Source: Pseudomonas lurida
Lineage (GTDB): Bacteria > Pseudomonadota > Gammaproteobacteria > Pseudomonadales > Pseudomonadaceae
NCBI RefSeq assembly: GCF_013522705.1
Contig: NZ_JAAMRE010000003.1
Span: forward strand, 62,001-126,000
Reading direction: 5' to 3'
Length of the DNA: 64,000 nt
Made by a program: the position numbers and the translations under genes. Below are positions 45,793 through 54,339 of this stretch, one piece after another (positions within the stretch are counted from its first letter, which is position 1; each line of letters starts with the position of its first letter). Below the pieces are notes generated by a model that saw only the letters and a list, made by a program, of their open reading frames with translations, was not told the origin of the DNA and searched no databases.

Positions 45793-46125
45793 ATGCAAGA
45801 TTGGAAGCAAACCCGCAAACACATCAATACTCGTTTGGTAGAGCTCAACGGCCTGTCGCCGGAAACGATGAAAGGCATGGCTGCTCTCGGTGCTGCCGGT
45901 AGCAAAACAAATCATCTGGACGCCAAGACTCGCGAGCTCATCTCCCTTGCAGTTGCCGTGACGACCCGCTGCGACGGCTGCATTGCCTTCCACGCTGCTG
46001 AAGCCAAGAAGCTCGGCGTAACCAGTGAAGAGGTAGCAGAAGCACTGGGAGTGGCCATCAACATGAATGCCGGTGCTGCGCTGGTCTACAGCACCCACGT
46101 GCTCGACGCGTTCGACAAGTCCTAA
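45793..46125 (+). CDS. AhpD-like carboxymuconolactone decarboxylase-family protein
   Basis: The ATG at 45793 gives 110 residues (MQDWKQTRKHINTRLVEL). The redox motif AVAVTTRCDGCIAFHAAEA has CxxC plus the nearby His of AhpD. It is first in the operon and a paralog of the block B protein. In thiosulfinate-tolerance loci an ahpD-like gene is a regular member; a role in reducing disulfide or peroxide stress is inferred. Confidence 0.88.
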   Translation: MQDWKQTRKHINTRLVELNGLSPETMKGMAALGAAGSKTNHLDAKTRELISLAVAVTTRCDGCIAFHAAEAKKLGVTSEEVAEALGVAINMNAGAALVYSTHVLDAFDKS

Positions 46126-46168
46126 ATCAAACGCCGAATTTCTCCCTTCAACGACGTCGAGATAAATC

Positions 46169-47275
46169 ATGAATAAGCTGTTCACTCCTTACGATCTGGC
46201 CGGTATTGCTTTGAAAAACCGCGTTGTCATGGCCCCCATGACTCGCACCCGAACCTTGAACAACATTCCGAATGAATCCAACGCGCTTTACTACGCGCAA
46301 CGTGCTTCTGCCGGTTTGCTGATCACCGAAGGCCTGCCTATTTCCGATGAGGCTCGCGGCTATCTGTACACCCCTGGCATTTACGAGGATGTGCACTTAC
46401 CAGGCTGGCGCAAAGTGACTGATGCGGTGCATGCCAAGGGTGGGAAAATTTTTGCTCAGCTCTGGCACGTTGGCCGCATGTCCCACGTCTCGGTACATGG
46501 AATAGTGCCTGTGTCCTCGGGCACGGTGCCTGCAGTGGATACCACTGTGTATGCCTGGATCGAACCTACCAAATCAGGCCCTGTTCAACCTAGCGCACCA
46601 CGCGCCTTGGAGACTGAAGAAGTAAAGCGCGTCATCGCTGACTTCGTGAAGTCCGCACGGATGGCCATGGACGCCGGCTTTGACGGTATCGAAATCATGG
46701 CAGCCAACGGCTTCCTCTTCGACCAATTCCTGAGCAGCGCACTGAATGCTCGGACAGACCAGTACGGTGGCTCCATCGCGAACCGTCAGCGCTTCCTGCT
46801 GGAAACCATTGACGCGATTGCTGCTGAAATCGGCGGATCGAAAATCGGTGTGCGTTTCTCTCCGTTTGGTCGCCTCTATGACTTCGGTGTGTACGAAGGC
46901 GAAGAAGAAACCTGGATGAGCATGGCTGCTGCTCTCAACGAACGAGAGCTGGCATTTGTTCACCTGAACTACCAACCGACCATCCTTGCCGCGCAAACGC
47001 CACCTGGTTTCGGCGCTGCATTCCGTGAAGCGTACAAGGGCACCTTGATGGCTGCGGGCGGCTTCACCAAGGAGATCGCTGAGTCTGAGCTGGCCAAAGG
47101 CGAGCTAGACCTGATTGCCTTTGGCACCGCCTATATTGCTAACCCTGATCTGGTAGAGCGTATGCAGAACGATTGGCCATTGGCCGAAAGTGATCGCGCG
47201 ACCTACTACGGTGTAAGCGATTCGATTGATAAGGGTTACACCGATTATCCGGAATACGCAGCCGCCAACGCCTGA
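46169..47275 (+). CDS. Alkene reductase, old yellow enzyme family
   Basis: The 368-residue FMN enzyme belongs to the NemA/XenB group: it begins KLFTPYDLAGIALKNRVVMAPMTR, has AQLWHVGRMSH and the substrate/FMN contact region FLSSALNARTDQYGGSIANR. The usual active-site HxxN is altered: the segment reads FDGIEIMAANGFLFDQF, where typical enzymes have GVELHGANGYL, so the first His of HGAN is Met here. OYEs reduce activated C=C bonds of electrophiles with NADPH. It lies 43 bp after the AhpD-like gene. Confidence 0.9.
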   Translation: MNKLFTPYDLAGIALKNRVVMAPMTRTRTLNNIPNESNALYYAQRASAGLLITEGLPISDEARGYLYTPGIYEDVHLPGWRKVTDAVHAKGGKIFAQLWHVGRMSHVSVHGIVPVSSGTVPAVDTTVYAWIEPTKSGPVQPSAPRALETEEVKRVIADFVKSARMAMDAGFDGIEIMAANGFLFDQFLSSALNARTDQYGGSIANRQRFLLETIDAIAAEIGGSKIGVRFSPFGRLYDFGVYEGEEETWMSMAAALNERELAFVHLNYQPTILAAQTPPGFGAAFREAYKGTLMAAGGFTKEIAESELAKGELDLIAFGTAYIANPDLVERMQNDWPLAESDRATYYGVSDSIDKGYTDYPEYAAANA

Positions 47276-47305
47276 TATCCCATCCCAAACATTTAGGAGA
47301 ACACC

Positions 47306-47524
47306 ATGCCACTCGTGACTATTAAAGGCATTGAAGGCGTTTTTACCGACGAGCAAAAAGCCGAGGTCATCCGCAAAGTGACTGACGCCATGGTGTCGGT
47401 TGAAGGCGAAAACATGCGTGCCCTCACCTGGGTCATCTTCGAAGAGGTTAAGAGCGGAGACTGGGGTATTGCTGGCAAACCTGTGACTGCGCAGGAAGTA
47501 TTGAAGCTGCAAGCCGGCCAGTAA
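47306..47524 (+). CDS. Tautomerase-family protein (4-oxalocrotonate tautomerase-like)
   Basis: The 72-residue protein has Pro directly after the initiator Met (MPLVTIKGIEGVFTDEQKAE), the catalytic base of this superfamily after Met removal. Length suits a 4-OT monomer. AGGAG precedes the ATG, 30 bp after the OYE gene. Its substrate is unknown; tautomerases can also handle reactive carbonyls. Confidence 0.85.
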   Translation: MPLVTIKGIEGVFTDEQKAEVIRKVTDAMVSVEGENMRALTWVIFEEVKSGDWGIAGKPVTAQEVLKLQAGQ

Positions 47525-47631
47525 GGCTTCACCTTCAGGTCATTAGCTTCCTGTTCGTTGAGTGCGGTTATGCTCAACGAACAGGGAGCTTTTCCGTTCT
47601 TAAAGAACGCCAGGTTTGTGGGTACTACTCC

Positions 47632-48153
47632 GTGATTTTGATCATTTACGCCCATCCTTACCCTGATAAATCCAACGTCAACATGTTGATGCTCAAGCTG
47701 GCAGTCAACAATCCAGATGTTGCAATCCGTTCGCTGTACGACCTCTACCCCGATTTCAATATCGACGTTGAAGCTGAGCAGAGGGCGGTGGAACAGGCAG
47801 ATCTACTGGTTCTGCAACACCCTCTGTACTGGTATAGCTACCCACCTCTCTTGAAGCTGTGGATCGATAAGGTCTTCACTCAGGGCTGGGCCTACGGCGA
47901 GGGTGGCACCGCTTTGAAAAACAAAAAACTGCTGTGGGCCGTGACTACCGGTGGAGAGCATGATCATTTTGAAGGCGGCGACCACCCAGGTTTTGCTGTG
48001 CTGTCTCAGCCCCTACAAGCAACAGCGAATTACTGCGGGATGGATTGGTTAAGTCCAGTCGCAGTCCACGGCGCTTACAGAGCAGATCAAATCGCACTGC
48101 TCACCCAGATCCGTCACTACGGCGAGCGCCTGATCTCATGGAAGGAAGAATGA
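47632..48153 (+). CDS. kefF: KefF-like NAD(P)H quinone oxidoreductase
   Basis: A GTG at 47632 starts VILIIYAHPYPDKSNVN, giving 173 residues of flavodoxin-like fold with FMN-site stretches LQHPLYWYSYPPLLKLWID and VTTGGEHDHFEGGDHP. KefF is the cytoplasmic activator of the KefC channel and also reduces quinones. Its stop is directly followed by the kefC ATG, which supports the pairing. Confidence 0.9.
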   Translation: MILIIYAHPYPDKSNVNMLMLKLAVNNPDVAIRSLYDLYPDFNIDVEAEQRAVEQADLLVLQHPLYWYSYPPLLKLWIDKVFTQGWAYGEGGTALKNKKLLWAVTTGGEHDHFEGGDHPGFAVLSQPLQATANYCGMDWLSPVAVHGAYRADQIALLTQIRHYGERLISWKEE

Positions 48154-49980
48154 ATGGACACTCACAGTCTGATTGAAATGCTCATCTACCTGGGCTCAGC
48201 TGCCTTGATAGTCCCAATCGCCGTTCGGTTAGGGCTGGGCCCGGTTCTAGGCTACCTGATAGCCGGCTGCCTGATCGGCCCATGGGGGTTGAAGCTTGTA
48301 ACCGATGTCGAGTCCATCCTGCACTTTGCTGAAATCGGCGTAGTGTTGATGCTGTTCATCATTGGTCTTGAACTCGACCCCAAGCGCCTTTGGGCCATGC
48401 GCCGCATGGTGTTCGGCGGTGGCGCTTTGCAGATGCTGGCATGCGGTGCTGCCATCGCAATATTTTGCGCTGCACTTGGCTTGAACTGGACGGCTGCGCT
48501 GCTGGTAGGGCTGACGTTAAGCCTGTCCTCGACTGCTATCGCGATGCAGGCCATGACCGAGCGAAACATGAACTCCACCGCAGTGGGTCGCAGCAGTTTT
48601 GCCGTGTTGCTTTTCCAGGACATCGCGGCGATTCCCCTAGTGGCCATGATCCCACTGCTGGCCGCAAATGGTGGTACGCCCTCAGGTGCAGAGCTGGCCC
48701 TGTCCATCGCAAAAATCGTCGGAGCGATTGTCGCAGTGGTTCTCTTGGGCCAATACGTATCTCGCCCTGTCCTTCGCTTTGTAGCGCGCTCCGGCTTGAG
48801 GGAAATCTTCAGTGCCGTCGCATTGTTCCTGGTGTTCGGGTTCGGGCTCTTGTTGGAAGAGGCCGGCTTATCCATGGCCATGGGCGCTTTCCTGGCAGGC
48901 GTTCTCTTGGCCAGCTCGGAATATCGCCACGCTCTGGAAAGCGATATCGAACCCTTCAAAGGACTTTTGCTGGGTCTGTTCTTTATCGGTGTAGGGATGT
49001 CGATTGACTTCGGCACGCTGATCGATTCGCCGCTGAAAGTCATCACTCTGACCTTGGGCTTTATCCTGATCAAGCTGCTCGTGATCAGGCTCCTGGGGCG
49101 CTTCCTGAATGTCCCAAGTGATCAGCGCTCATGGCAGGCGGTGTTCCTTGGACAGGGAAGTGAGTTTGCCTTTGTAGTATTTGGCGCAGCGACAGTCGCC
49201 GGCATCCTGATAGACCCTTGGGGTAAAAGCCTGACGTTGGCGGTGGCGCTGTCCATGTGTGTAACGCCACTGCTGATCCTTTTGCTCAATCATCTGGAGT
49301 CTTCGAGCAAGCAGAGCAGCAAGGAATCGGACACCATTGATCAGAGCAACCCTCGAGTCATCATTGCTGGCTTCGGTCGATTCGGGCAGATCGCTGGGCG
49401 ACTGCTGATGTCTTGTGGTTTTGAAGTCGTGGTATTGGATCATGATCCCGACCACATCGAGACACTGCGAAAGTTCGGGGTGAAGGTGTTCTACGGGGAT
49501 GCCACCCGCCTCGATTTACTGCACGCAGCGGGCGCTGCTCAAGCCGTGGTGCTGATCAACGCCATTGATAATCAGGACGATAACCTGGCACTGACCAAGT
49601 TGGCCCAAGAGCATTTTCCATCCCTAAAATTGGTGGTGCGCGCTCGAGATATGGGGCACATCATTACCCTACGTCAGATGGGTGTGGAAGAGGTCGAGCG
49701 AGAGACATTTGAAAGCGCATTGTCCCTCGGGCGCAGAGCTTTGGAGCAACTCGGGATAGGACGCTACGAAGCTCGTGAGCGTGCGGATCGATTCCGTCGC
49801 CTGAACTTGGAAATGCTGGAGGAGATGGCCGCTCAGCCCGAGGACGATACCGAATTCAAGTACGACGCTTACAAACGAGCCAACGCTTTACTAACGGAAA
49901 TATTCAATGAAGATCGCGCTCATCCAATTGACGCGGGCCCAGGAAAGGTGAGCTTTCCACGCAGCGAGTCAGATAGCTGA
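48154..49980 (+). CDS. kefC: Glutathione-regulated potassium-efflux system KefC
   Basis: The 608-residue protein has about twelve membrane helices of a CPA2 antiporter (to about residue 385), including the regulatory loop [21 protein letters not shown] cytoplasmic KTN domain with NAD motif [16 protein letters not shown] follows. Kef systems are held shut by glutathione and open on glutathione S-conjugates, acidifying the cytoplasm to protect against electrophiles. With kefF next to it and thiol enzymes around it, it marks block C as an electrophile/thiol-stress locus. Confidence 0.94.
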   Translation: MDTHSLIEMLIYLGSAALIVPIAVRLGLGPVLGYLIAGCLIGPWGLKLVTDVESILHFAEIGVVLMLFIIGLELDPKRLWAMRRMVFGGGALQMLACGAAIAIFCAALGLNWTAALLVGLTLSLSSTAIAMQAMTERNMNSTAVGRSSFAVLLFQDIAAIPLVAMIPLLAANGGTPSGAELALSIAKIVGAIVAVVLLGQYVSRPVLRFVARSGLREIFSAVALFLVFGFGLLLEEAGLSMAMGAFLAGVLLASSEYRHALESDIEPFKGLLLGLFFIGVGMSIDFGTLIDSPLKVITLTLGFILIKLLVIRLLGRFLNVPSDQRSWQAVFLGQGSEFAFVVFGAATVAGILIDPWGKSLTLAVALSMCVTPLLILLLNHLESSSKQSSKESDTIDQSNPRVIIAGFGRFGQIAGRLLMSCGFEVVVLDHDPDHIETLRKFGVKVFYGDATRLDLLHAAGAAQAVVLINAIDNQDDNLALTKLAQEHFPSLKLVVRARDMGHIITLRQMGVEEVERETFESALSLGRRALEQLGIGRYEARERADRFRRLNLEMLEEMAAQPEDDTEFKYDAYKRANALLTEIFNEDRAHPIDAGPGKVSFPRSESDS

Positions 49981-50009
49981 CTGATTTACCGGTCGAGGAG
50001 GATGCTTGT

Positions 50010-50339
50010 TTAGCTAGCGTCCTCCAGCTCAGTGACGATTGCTTTTTTCAACGCTGAAACTGATTTAGACCCGGCGAAGACTTTCAACAATCGGCCTTCG
50101 TGGAACACTGCCAACGACGGCACAGAGCGAATGCCATACATCTGCGCAATCGTCGGAGACACAGCGATATCAATCTTCCCAAAAGATGCTATCGAATGGA
50201 GTTTTCCTTCGAGCTCAATGAAGACCGGTCTCATTTCTTTACAGGGTTTGCACCAGGAGGCTGAGAACATTACGACACTGCTGCCTTTGGCTACGAAGCG
50301 AGCAAATTGGGGAGCGCTCAACTCAACGATACGGCTCAT
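50010..50339 (-). CDS. Thioredoxin-family protein
   Basis: The 109-residue protein has the active site ASWCKPCKEM (CKPC rather than CGPC), the cis-Pro in IRSVPSLAVF and no signal peptide, so it is cytoplasmic. It probably reduces mixed or allyl disulfides on proteins. It converges on kefC with a 29-bp gap and ends the minus-strand run osmC-sdr-tetR-frnE-trx. Confidence 0.92.
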   Translation of the reverse strand: MSRIVELSAPQFARFVAKGSSVVMFSASWCKPCKEMRPVFIELEGKLHSIASFGKIDIAVSPTIAQMYGIRSVPSLAVFHEGRLLKVFAGSKSVSALKKAIVTELEDAS

Positions 50340-50401
50340 CTGATCTCTCGTTCTGTGTCAGGGAAAGGCGGCACCTTGAGAGTGCCGCCATCCATTGCCA
50401 A

Positions 50402-51100
50402 TCAAATTTTGCAGCCATCGATCCCGCAGACCTGACCTGTCAATGCGCTATCGTCGACTTTCATGCTCTTAACCATGTGGTTCAGTGCTTCAAGAAACGC
50501 AGCTTCAGGCTGCGCACCTGCCACCGAAAACTCATTGTTGAAAACGAAGAGCGGCACGCCGGAACCCAATTGGGCGGCAAACTGCTCATCCGCTTTCATT
50601 TCAGCGCGCAGCTCGGCAGATGACCAAGCCGCTTGGATGGAGTCGTCCGAGACACCTGCGTCTTTAGCAGTCGCCGCTAAGCTGGCGCGATCAAAGAGGG
50701 ACTTACCGTGACTGGTGCTTTGCTCGTACAGCTCCTCTACAAGTCGCTTTTTTACCGCCGTATCTTCAACCGCTTTCACTAGCACATGAGCGTCAGTCGT
50801 ATCGCCAAACATCATGGTGTCAAAGCGGTAATCCAACCCGTCGACCTGGCCATATTTACTTACGGTGCTCATCATTGCTACAGCGGAGTCAGGGTTACCG
50901 AGCTTACGATTAAGGGCCGCGACCATCGGTTCTGGGGTGTGGTTCGCAGCCAATCGATAGGCCCGAACATTGACCTGTACGTCGTCTTTCTCTGGGAAGC
51001 TTTCAAGTGCTTTCTCAAAGCGGCGCTTGGCAATCCAGCACCAAGGACACACATAATCAGACCAGATATCGACTACGTATTTTTTCGAAGGAGTTTTCAT
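50402..51100 (-). CDS. DsbA-family oxidoreductase (FrnE-like)
   Basis: The 232-residue protein has the CPWC active site in IWSDYVCPWCWIAKRRF near the start, a helical insert, and the cis-Pro in GSGVPLFVFNNEFSVAGAQP. It lacks a signal peptide, as FrnE proteins do, and FrnE of Deinococcus is a cytoplasmic disulfide isomerase for oxidative stress. The extra C-terminal pair in CGIDGCKI is typical of the group. It follows the tetR gene by 3 bp. Confidence 0.92.
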   Translation of the reverse strand: MKTPSKKYVVDIWSDYVCPWCWIAKRRFEKALESFPEKDDVQVNVRAYRLAANHTPEPMVAALNRKLGNPDSAVAMMSTVSKYGQVDGLDYRFDTMMFGDTTDAHVLVKAVEDTAVKKRLVEELYEQSTSHGKSLFDRASLAATAKDAGVSDDSIQAAWSSAELRAEMKADEQFAAQLGSGVPLFVFNNEFSVAGAQPEAAFLEALNHMVKSMKVDDSALTGQVCGIDGCKI

Positions 51101-51103
51101 AAT

Positions 51104-51694
51104 TCATCCTGCACGAAGAAATGAGGACTGAATTGCCGCCATTTCAAGCAAAAGGTCAAAACCAGCCAAAGGGTCGGTTGATCGACCGAGTGTCCAATCA
51201 ATGAGGCTTGCTCCCTCCAACATACTCAGCAGCATGAAGGCGAAGTTCTCAGCGGTTGTTCCCAGTGACCAGTTGTGCTGCCGGACTGCGTCATTAAGGG
51301 TGCTTTGGAGCCAGGCGAGTTGCGAATTGAAGAAGTCCCTAGTGAGCCCTTGAAGCGATAAAGGCAATGCAGCCATCTCCGCCGCCAAGGCGCCGCATAA
51401 CGGCAGCAGCCCCTCATTCGCGCTGATCACGAAAAGTCGGGAAAAAGCCTGTAAGCGCTGCAGCGGCTCGGGATGCCTGATCTCGATTGACACCAACGTC
51501 TCGTAGAACCGAGCGATGTAGTCGTTGATCAGCTCCGCGCCCAAGCACTCCTTGGTAGGAAAGTGATGGTGAATGCTGGCTTTTCTAATACCGACTTTCG
51601 CTGCGAGATCCGCGTAACTGAACGCTGAGTAACCCTTTGAGCGCATCTGGGTTTCCGCGTAGCTCAGCAGCGCGGCTTTTGTCGTGATGGACAT
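51104..51694 (-). CDS. TetR-family regulator 1 of block C
   Basis: The 196-residue protein has the helix-turn-helix YSAFSYADLAAKVGIRKAS followed by IHHHFPTKE. In the ligand domain, LLPLCGALAAEM carries Cys100, a residue shared with the second TetR in the block. It also has Cys50. It is cotranscribed with frnE and trx, and probably represses the block through the CTACCA-N6 sites. NemR, a TetR regulator of electrophile genes, senses through cysteine, so a redox switch is possible. Confidence 0.9.
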   Translation of the reverse strand: MSITTKAALLSYAETQMRSKGYSAFSYADLAAKVGIRKASIHHHFPTKECLGAELINDYIARFYETLVSIEIRHPEPLQRLQAFSRLFVISANEGLLPLCGALAAEMAALPLSLQGLTRDFFNSQLAWLQSTLNDAVRQHNWSLGTTAENFAFMLLSMLEGASLIDWTLGRSTDPLAGFDLLLEMAAIQSSFLRAG

Positions 51695-51786
51695 TTGAAC
51701 TCCTGCAGCCAGCAGCCTTATAACCGGAGCAGCGTGCTGGGAAGCGCCCCAATGAGAGGCGCTACACGCAACGCTTGCCTCGGTGT

Positions 51787-52559
51787 TTAGGCACGTACCG
51801 CCATCACCCCTGCATCAACGTCCCAGATAGCACCGGTCACCCAGGAAGTTTTATCGGACAGCAAGAACAGGATGGTATTGGCGACGTCTTCGGGAACACC
51901 CACTCGACCCAGTGGATGGAAATTGTTCAGTGACTTCATCGCTTCCGGGATCGCGTCCTTGTCCATGAAGCCTTCATAGATCGAGGTGTGAACGATGCCA
52001 GGCGAAACGGCATTGACTCGGATACCTGAATGAGCCAATTCAATTGCAAGGTTGCGGGTGACTGCGTGCAGGCCCGCCTTAGCCATCGAATAAGCAGTTG
52101 CTGGAGAGCCGGCCAGCGCGGCCTGTGCGCCAATCGAACCGACGTTGACAATGGAGCCTTCGCGCTTGGCAGCAAGCATATTTTTGACCACTGCCTGCGT
52201 GATAAAGAATGTGGCGCGGTTCAGATCCAGGTACATGTCGTAATCCGTCTCATCGTGCTCGATGAAAGGCTTCGGAATGAATATGCCTGCAGAGTTCGCC
52301 ATGAAGCCGATGTCACTGTGGTTGGCATTGATTTCGTTGCGTACATGATTCATCCCTTCCTCGGTCATGAGGTTGGCAACGATCACTGATACGTTCCCCA
52401 GCGGACTCAGTTCGGCGCGCACAGCATCGGCTTTATCCTGTTTGCTGCCGGTGAGAACCACGCTGCCACCCGCTTTTAAAAACTGGCGCGCTGTTTCCAA
52501 GCCCATACCGCTCGTGCCACCGACGACCAACAGTTTTTGCCTTTAAAAAAATCGTTCAT
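51787..52559 (-). pseudogene. SDR-family gene with a one-base frameshift near the start
   Basis: Codons from 52530 to 51787 encode a full SDR body (GGTSGMG, NSAG, Ser in NVGSIG, Tyr-Lys in [13 protein letters not shown]) closely like the SDR at 41827-42600. The expected start is ATG 52559 (GGAG before it; MNDFFKGK), but the frame from there does not join the body. The paralog has six A where this gene has five (52534-52538, read as T on the plus strand). One missing base explains it. Initiation at TTG 52530 would give a protein short by ten residues. A sequencing error in the run is the alternative. Confidence 0.7.
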
Positions 52560-52631
52560 TACTGACTCCGGTATCAAATAAATGAGAGGTCGCCAGCGGC
52601 AAGGTGCCGTGCTGACCTGTAGCCAGGACGG

Positions 52632-53186
52632 TTAGCCTTCGATGACTTCGAGCTTAGGGAGCATGCGGATGGCTTTAGAGAAGTTTGCGTAGTTGACCGA
52701 AGTCTTGAGCACCACGTTGTGCAGTTCCTCTACGCGCTCACGGGGCGCATCGGTGTGCAGGCGAATGACGACACTTACTTCGTCGTAGCCTGGGTTAACG
52801 CTTTCATCGATGCCCAGGAAGCCACGCAGGTCGAGGGTGCCGTCAGTCTCGATCTCCAGGCTGTGAATTTTGATGCCCATCATCGCGGCATTGGCGGCAT
52901 AGCCGACCGACATGCAGGCGTTGAGAGCAGCCATCAGCAGCTCCTGAGGGTTAGGAGCTGTGTTTTCGCCCAGCAATTCATTCGGCTCGTCGGCGGCAAT
53001 TTCAAAATTGCGGGAATAGGTTTCACCGGCCAGGCTGTAACGGCTGACCTTAGCTACGGAGCGAGTCTGGCCTTTCCACTCGGTCTTAACGTTGAAGCTC
53101 GCGTGGCGCTTGCTCGCATCTACAGCAACGCCTTCGGCGAAATTCTGCAGTGCGGCTACATCGATACCATTCAGATTGCTGCTCAT
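52632..53186 (-). CDS. OsmC-family protein with only one of the two redox Cys
   Basis: The 184-residue protein has the OsmC fold: RYSLAGETYSRNFEIAADEP, PNPQELLMAALNACMSVGYA with the first Cys, and a C-terminal region reading VLKTSVNYANFSKAI where the usual second Cys (CPV/CSP) is replaced by TSV. Classic OsmC/Ohr peroxide reductases need both, so activity may differ, for example binding or acyl transfer. It opens the minus-strand run of block C, behind operator candidate 2. Confidence 0.88.
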   Translation of the reverse strand: MSSNLNGIDVAALQNFAEGVAVDASKRHASFNVKTEWKGQTRSVAKVSRYSLAGETYSRNFEIAADEPNELLGENTAPNPQELLMAALNACMSVGYAANAAMMGIKIHSLEIETDGTLDLRGFLGIDESVNPGYDEVSVVIRLHTDAPRERVEELHNVVLKTSVNYANFSKAIRMLPKLEVIEG

Positions 53187-53238
53187 GTAGATGTTCCTCT
53201 TCAGATAAGCCGGACGATTAGACCGGGAGAGGAATAGC

Positions 53239-53256
53239 CTACCAAGTAGTAGGGAG
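53239..53256. promoter_or_regulatory. TetR-type operator candidate, site 2 (CTACCA-N6-AGGGAG)
   Basis: The left half is identical to the 45722 site, with the same 6-nt spacer; the right half matches TGGTAG at 4 of 6 positions. It lies 53 bases before the osmC ATG, and site 1 also ends 53 bases before its gene. Confidence 0.5.
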
Positions 53257-53481
53257 GCTTACAAGGGATGTGATGATACCGATAGTTTTGTAAATTTAAG
53301 CTGCATAGAGGAATTGGGAATATTGATGGCAAAGCAATGGGTGGTGTGATCAGTAGAATCACCGAGAGCGGCGCCATGACAAGACATCGCACGGCTCTAT
53401 GCATCGGGGTAGGTTTTATGCAATTGTGCAGGCGTGACGGCATGGTGCCATCATCACATGGATAGAAATCAGGGAGGTTTT

Positions 53482-53682
53482 ATGGCTGTTTATGCCCCAG
53501 GCCACGTGCTGGGACGAGATGGAGGTTCGTTTCAAGAGGTCACTTTGAACGCAGCCAAGAGCGCGGTTACCGCTCGCCACGGGCGGTACTGTACGATCCG
53601 CGATCACGAAAAAGCTCCGCCTACAAGCAAGCCCTCGCGTCATTGGCTGCAAATCTACCGGACACCAGATAATACCGAGTGA
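53482..53682 (+). CDS. Small hypothetical protein
   Basis: The ATG at 53482 stands 4 nt after GGGAGG and gives 66 residues (MAVYAPGHVLGRDGGSFQEV then a basic, Pro-rich end). No signal peptide, helix or known motif is visible. The ribosome site is good and the frame is isolated between divergent osmC and the second tetR. It may be a real small gene; I do not recognise it. Confidence 0.45.
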   Translation: MAVYAPGHVLGRDGGSFQEVTLNAAKSAVTARHGRYCTIRDHEKAPPTSKPSRHWLQIYRTPDNTE

Positions 53683-53778
53683 TCTATCCGGTGGATTTCA
53701 GTATGCGCTAATTGAAACAAGCGTAGATCGGCTCGCGACCCTGAATCAAATGATTCAAGGTCGCGAGCTCTTGATAGT

Positions 53779-54339
53779 TCAGCGACGAAGGGTAGATAAA
53801 ATCAAATCAAATCCCGAGGATTTCTCGTAGTCATCGCTCATCGCCCAAGAAACAAAGCTCGCACCTTCCAAAGTATTCAATATGAACCTTGAAACCCTGA
53901 TTACATCCAGGTCGGCTTTGAGCTCTCCTCGATCTTGACCCTGCTTAATATTTGCCTGAAGCCAAGTGAGATGGATCTCAAAGAAATCCTTCGTCATTTC
54001 TTTGAGACTTTCAGGCAGGGCCAGGAGCTCTGCGGCAAGGGCTCCACAGAGTGGAAGCATCCCGTTTTGACTGCTGTGCGCGAACATCAAGGCGAACGCA
54101 TTCAGGCGGTCAACAACACTGACGTGTTCATCATTGATAGCGTCCAGCTGCTTTTTAAACCGGAACAGGTAGCTCTCGACGATGGCAATTGCCAAGCCTT
54201 CCTTGGTGGGGAAGTGATGGTGAATACTTGCCTTTTTAATGCCGATGTCGTCTGCAAGGTCGGCATAGCTGAAGGCCGCGTAGCCTTTCGTGCGCAGCAG
54301 AACCTCGGCGCTGGTCAAAAGGTCTGAACGTGTACTCAT
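53779..54339 (-). CDS. TetR-family regulator 2 of block C
   Basis: The 186-residue protein is a paralog of the regulator at 51104-51694: YAAFSYADLADDIGIKKASI followed by HHHFPTKEGL, and MLPLCGALAAELLALPESL with its only Cys (98) at the same place as Cys100 of the other. It stands alone at the right edge of the block. Having two such repressors suggests either two inducers or a duplicated control gene. Confidence 0.9.
   Translation of the reverse strand: MSTRSDLLTSAEVLLRTKGYAAFSYADLADDIGIKKASIHHHFPTKEGLAIAIVESYLFRFKKQLDAINDEHVSVVDRLNAFALMFAHSSQNGMLPLCGALAAELLALPESLKEMTKDFFEIHLTWLQANIKQGQDRGELKADLDVIRVSRFILNTLEGASFVSWAMSDDYEKSSGFDLILSTLRR

Noticed and set aside
45537..45905. 122-codon minus-strand frame before block C
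   Set aside because: It runs across the start of the AhpD-like gene on the other strand, has no ribosome site and no motif.
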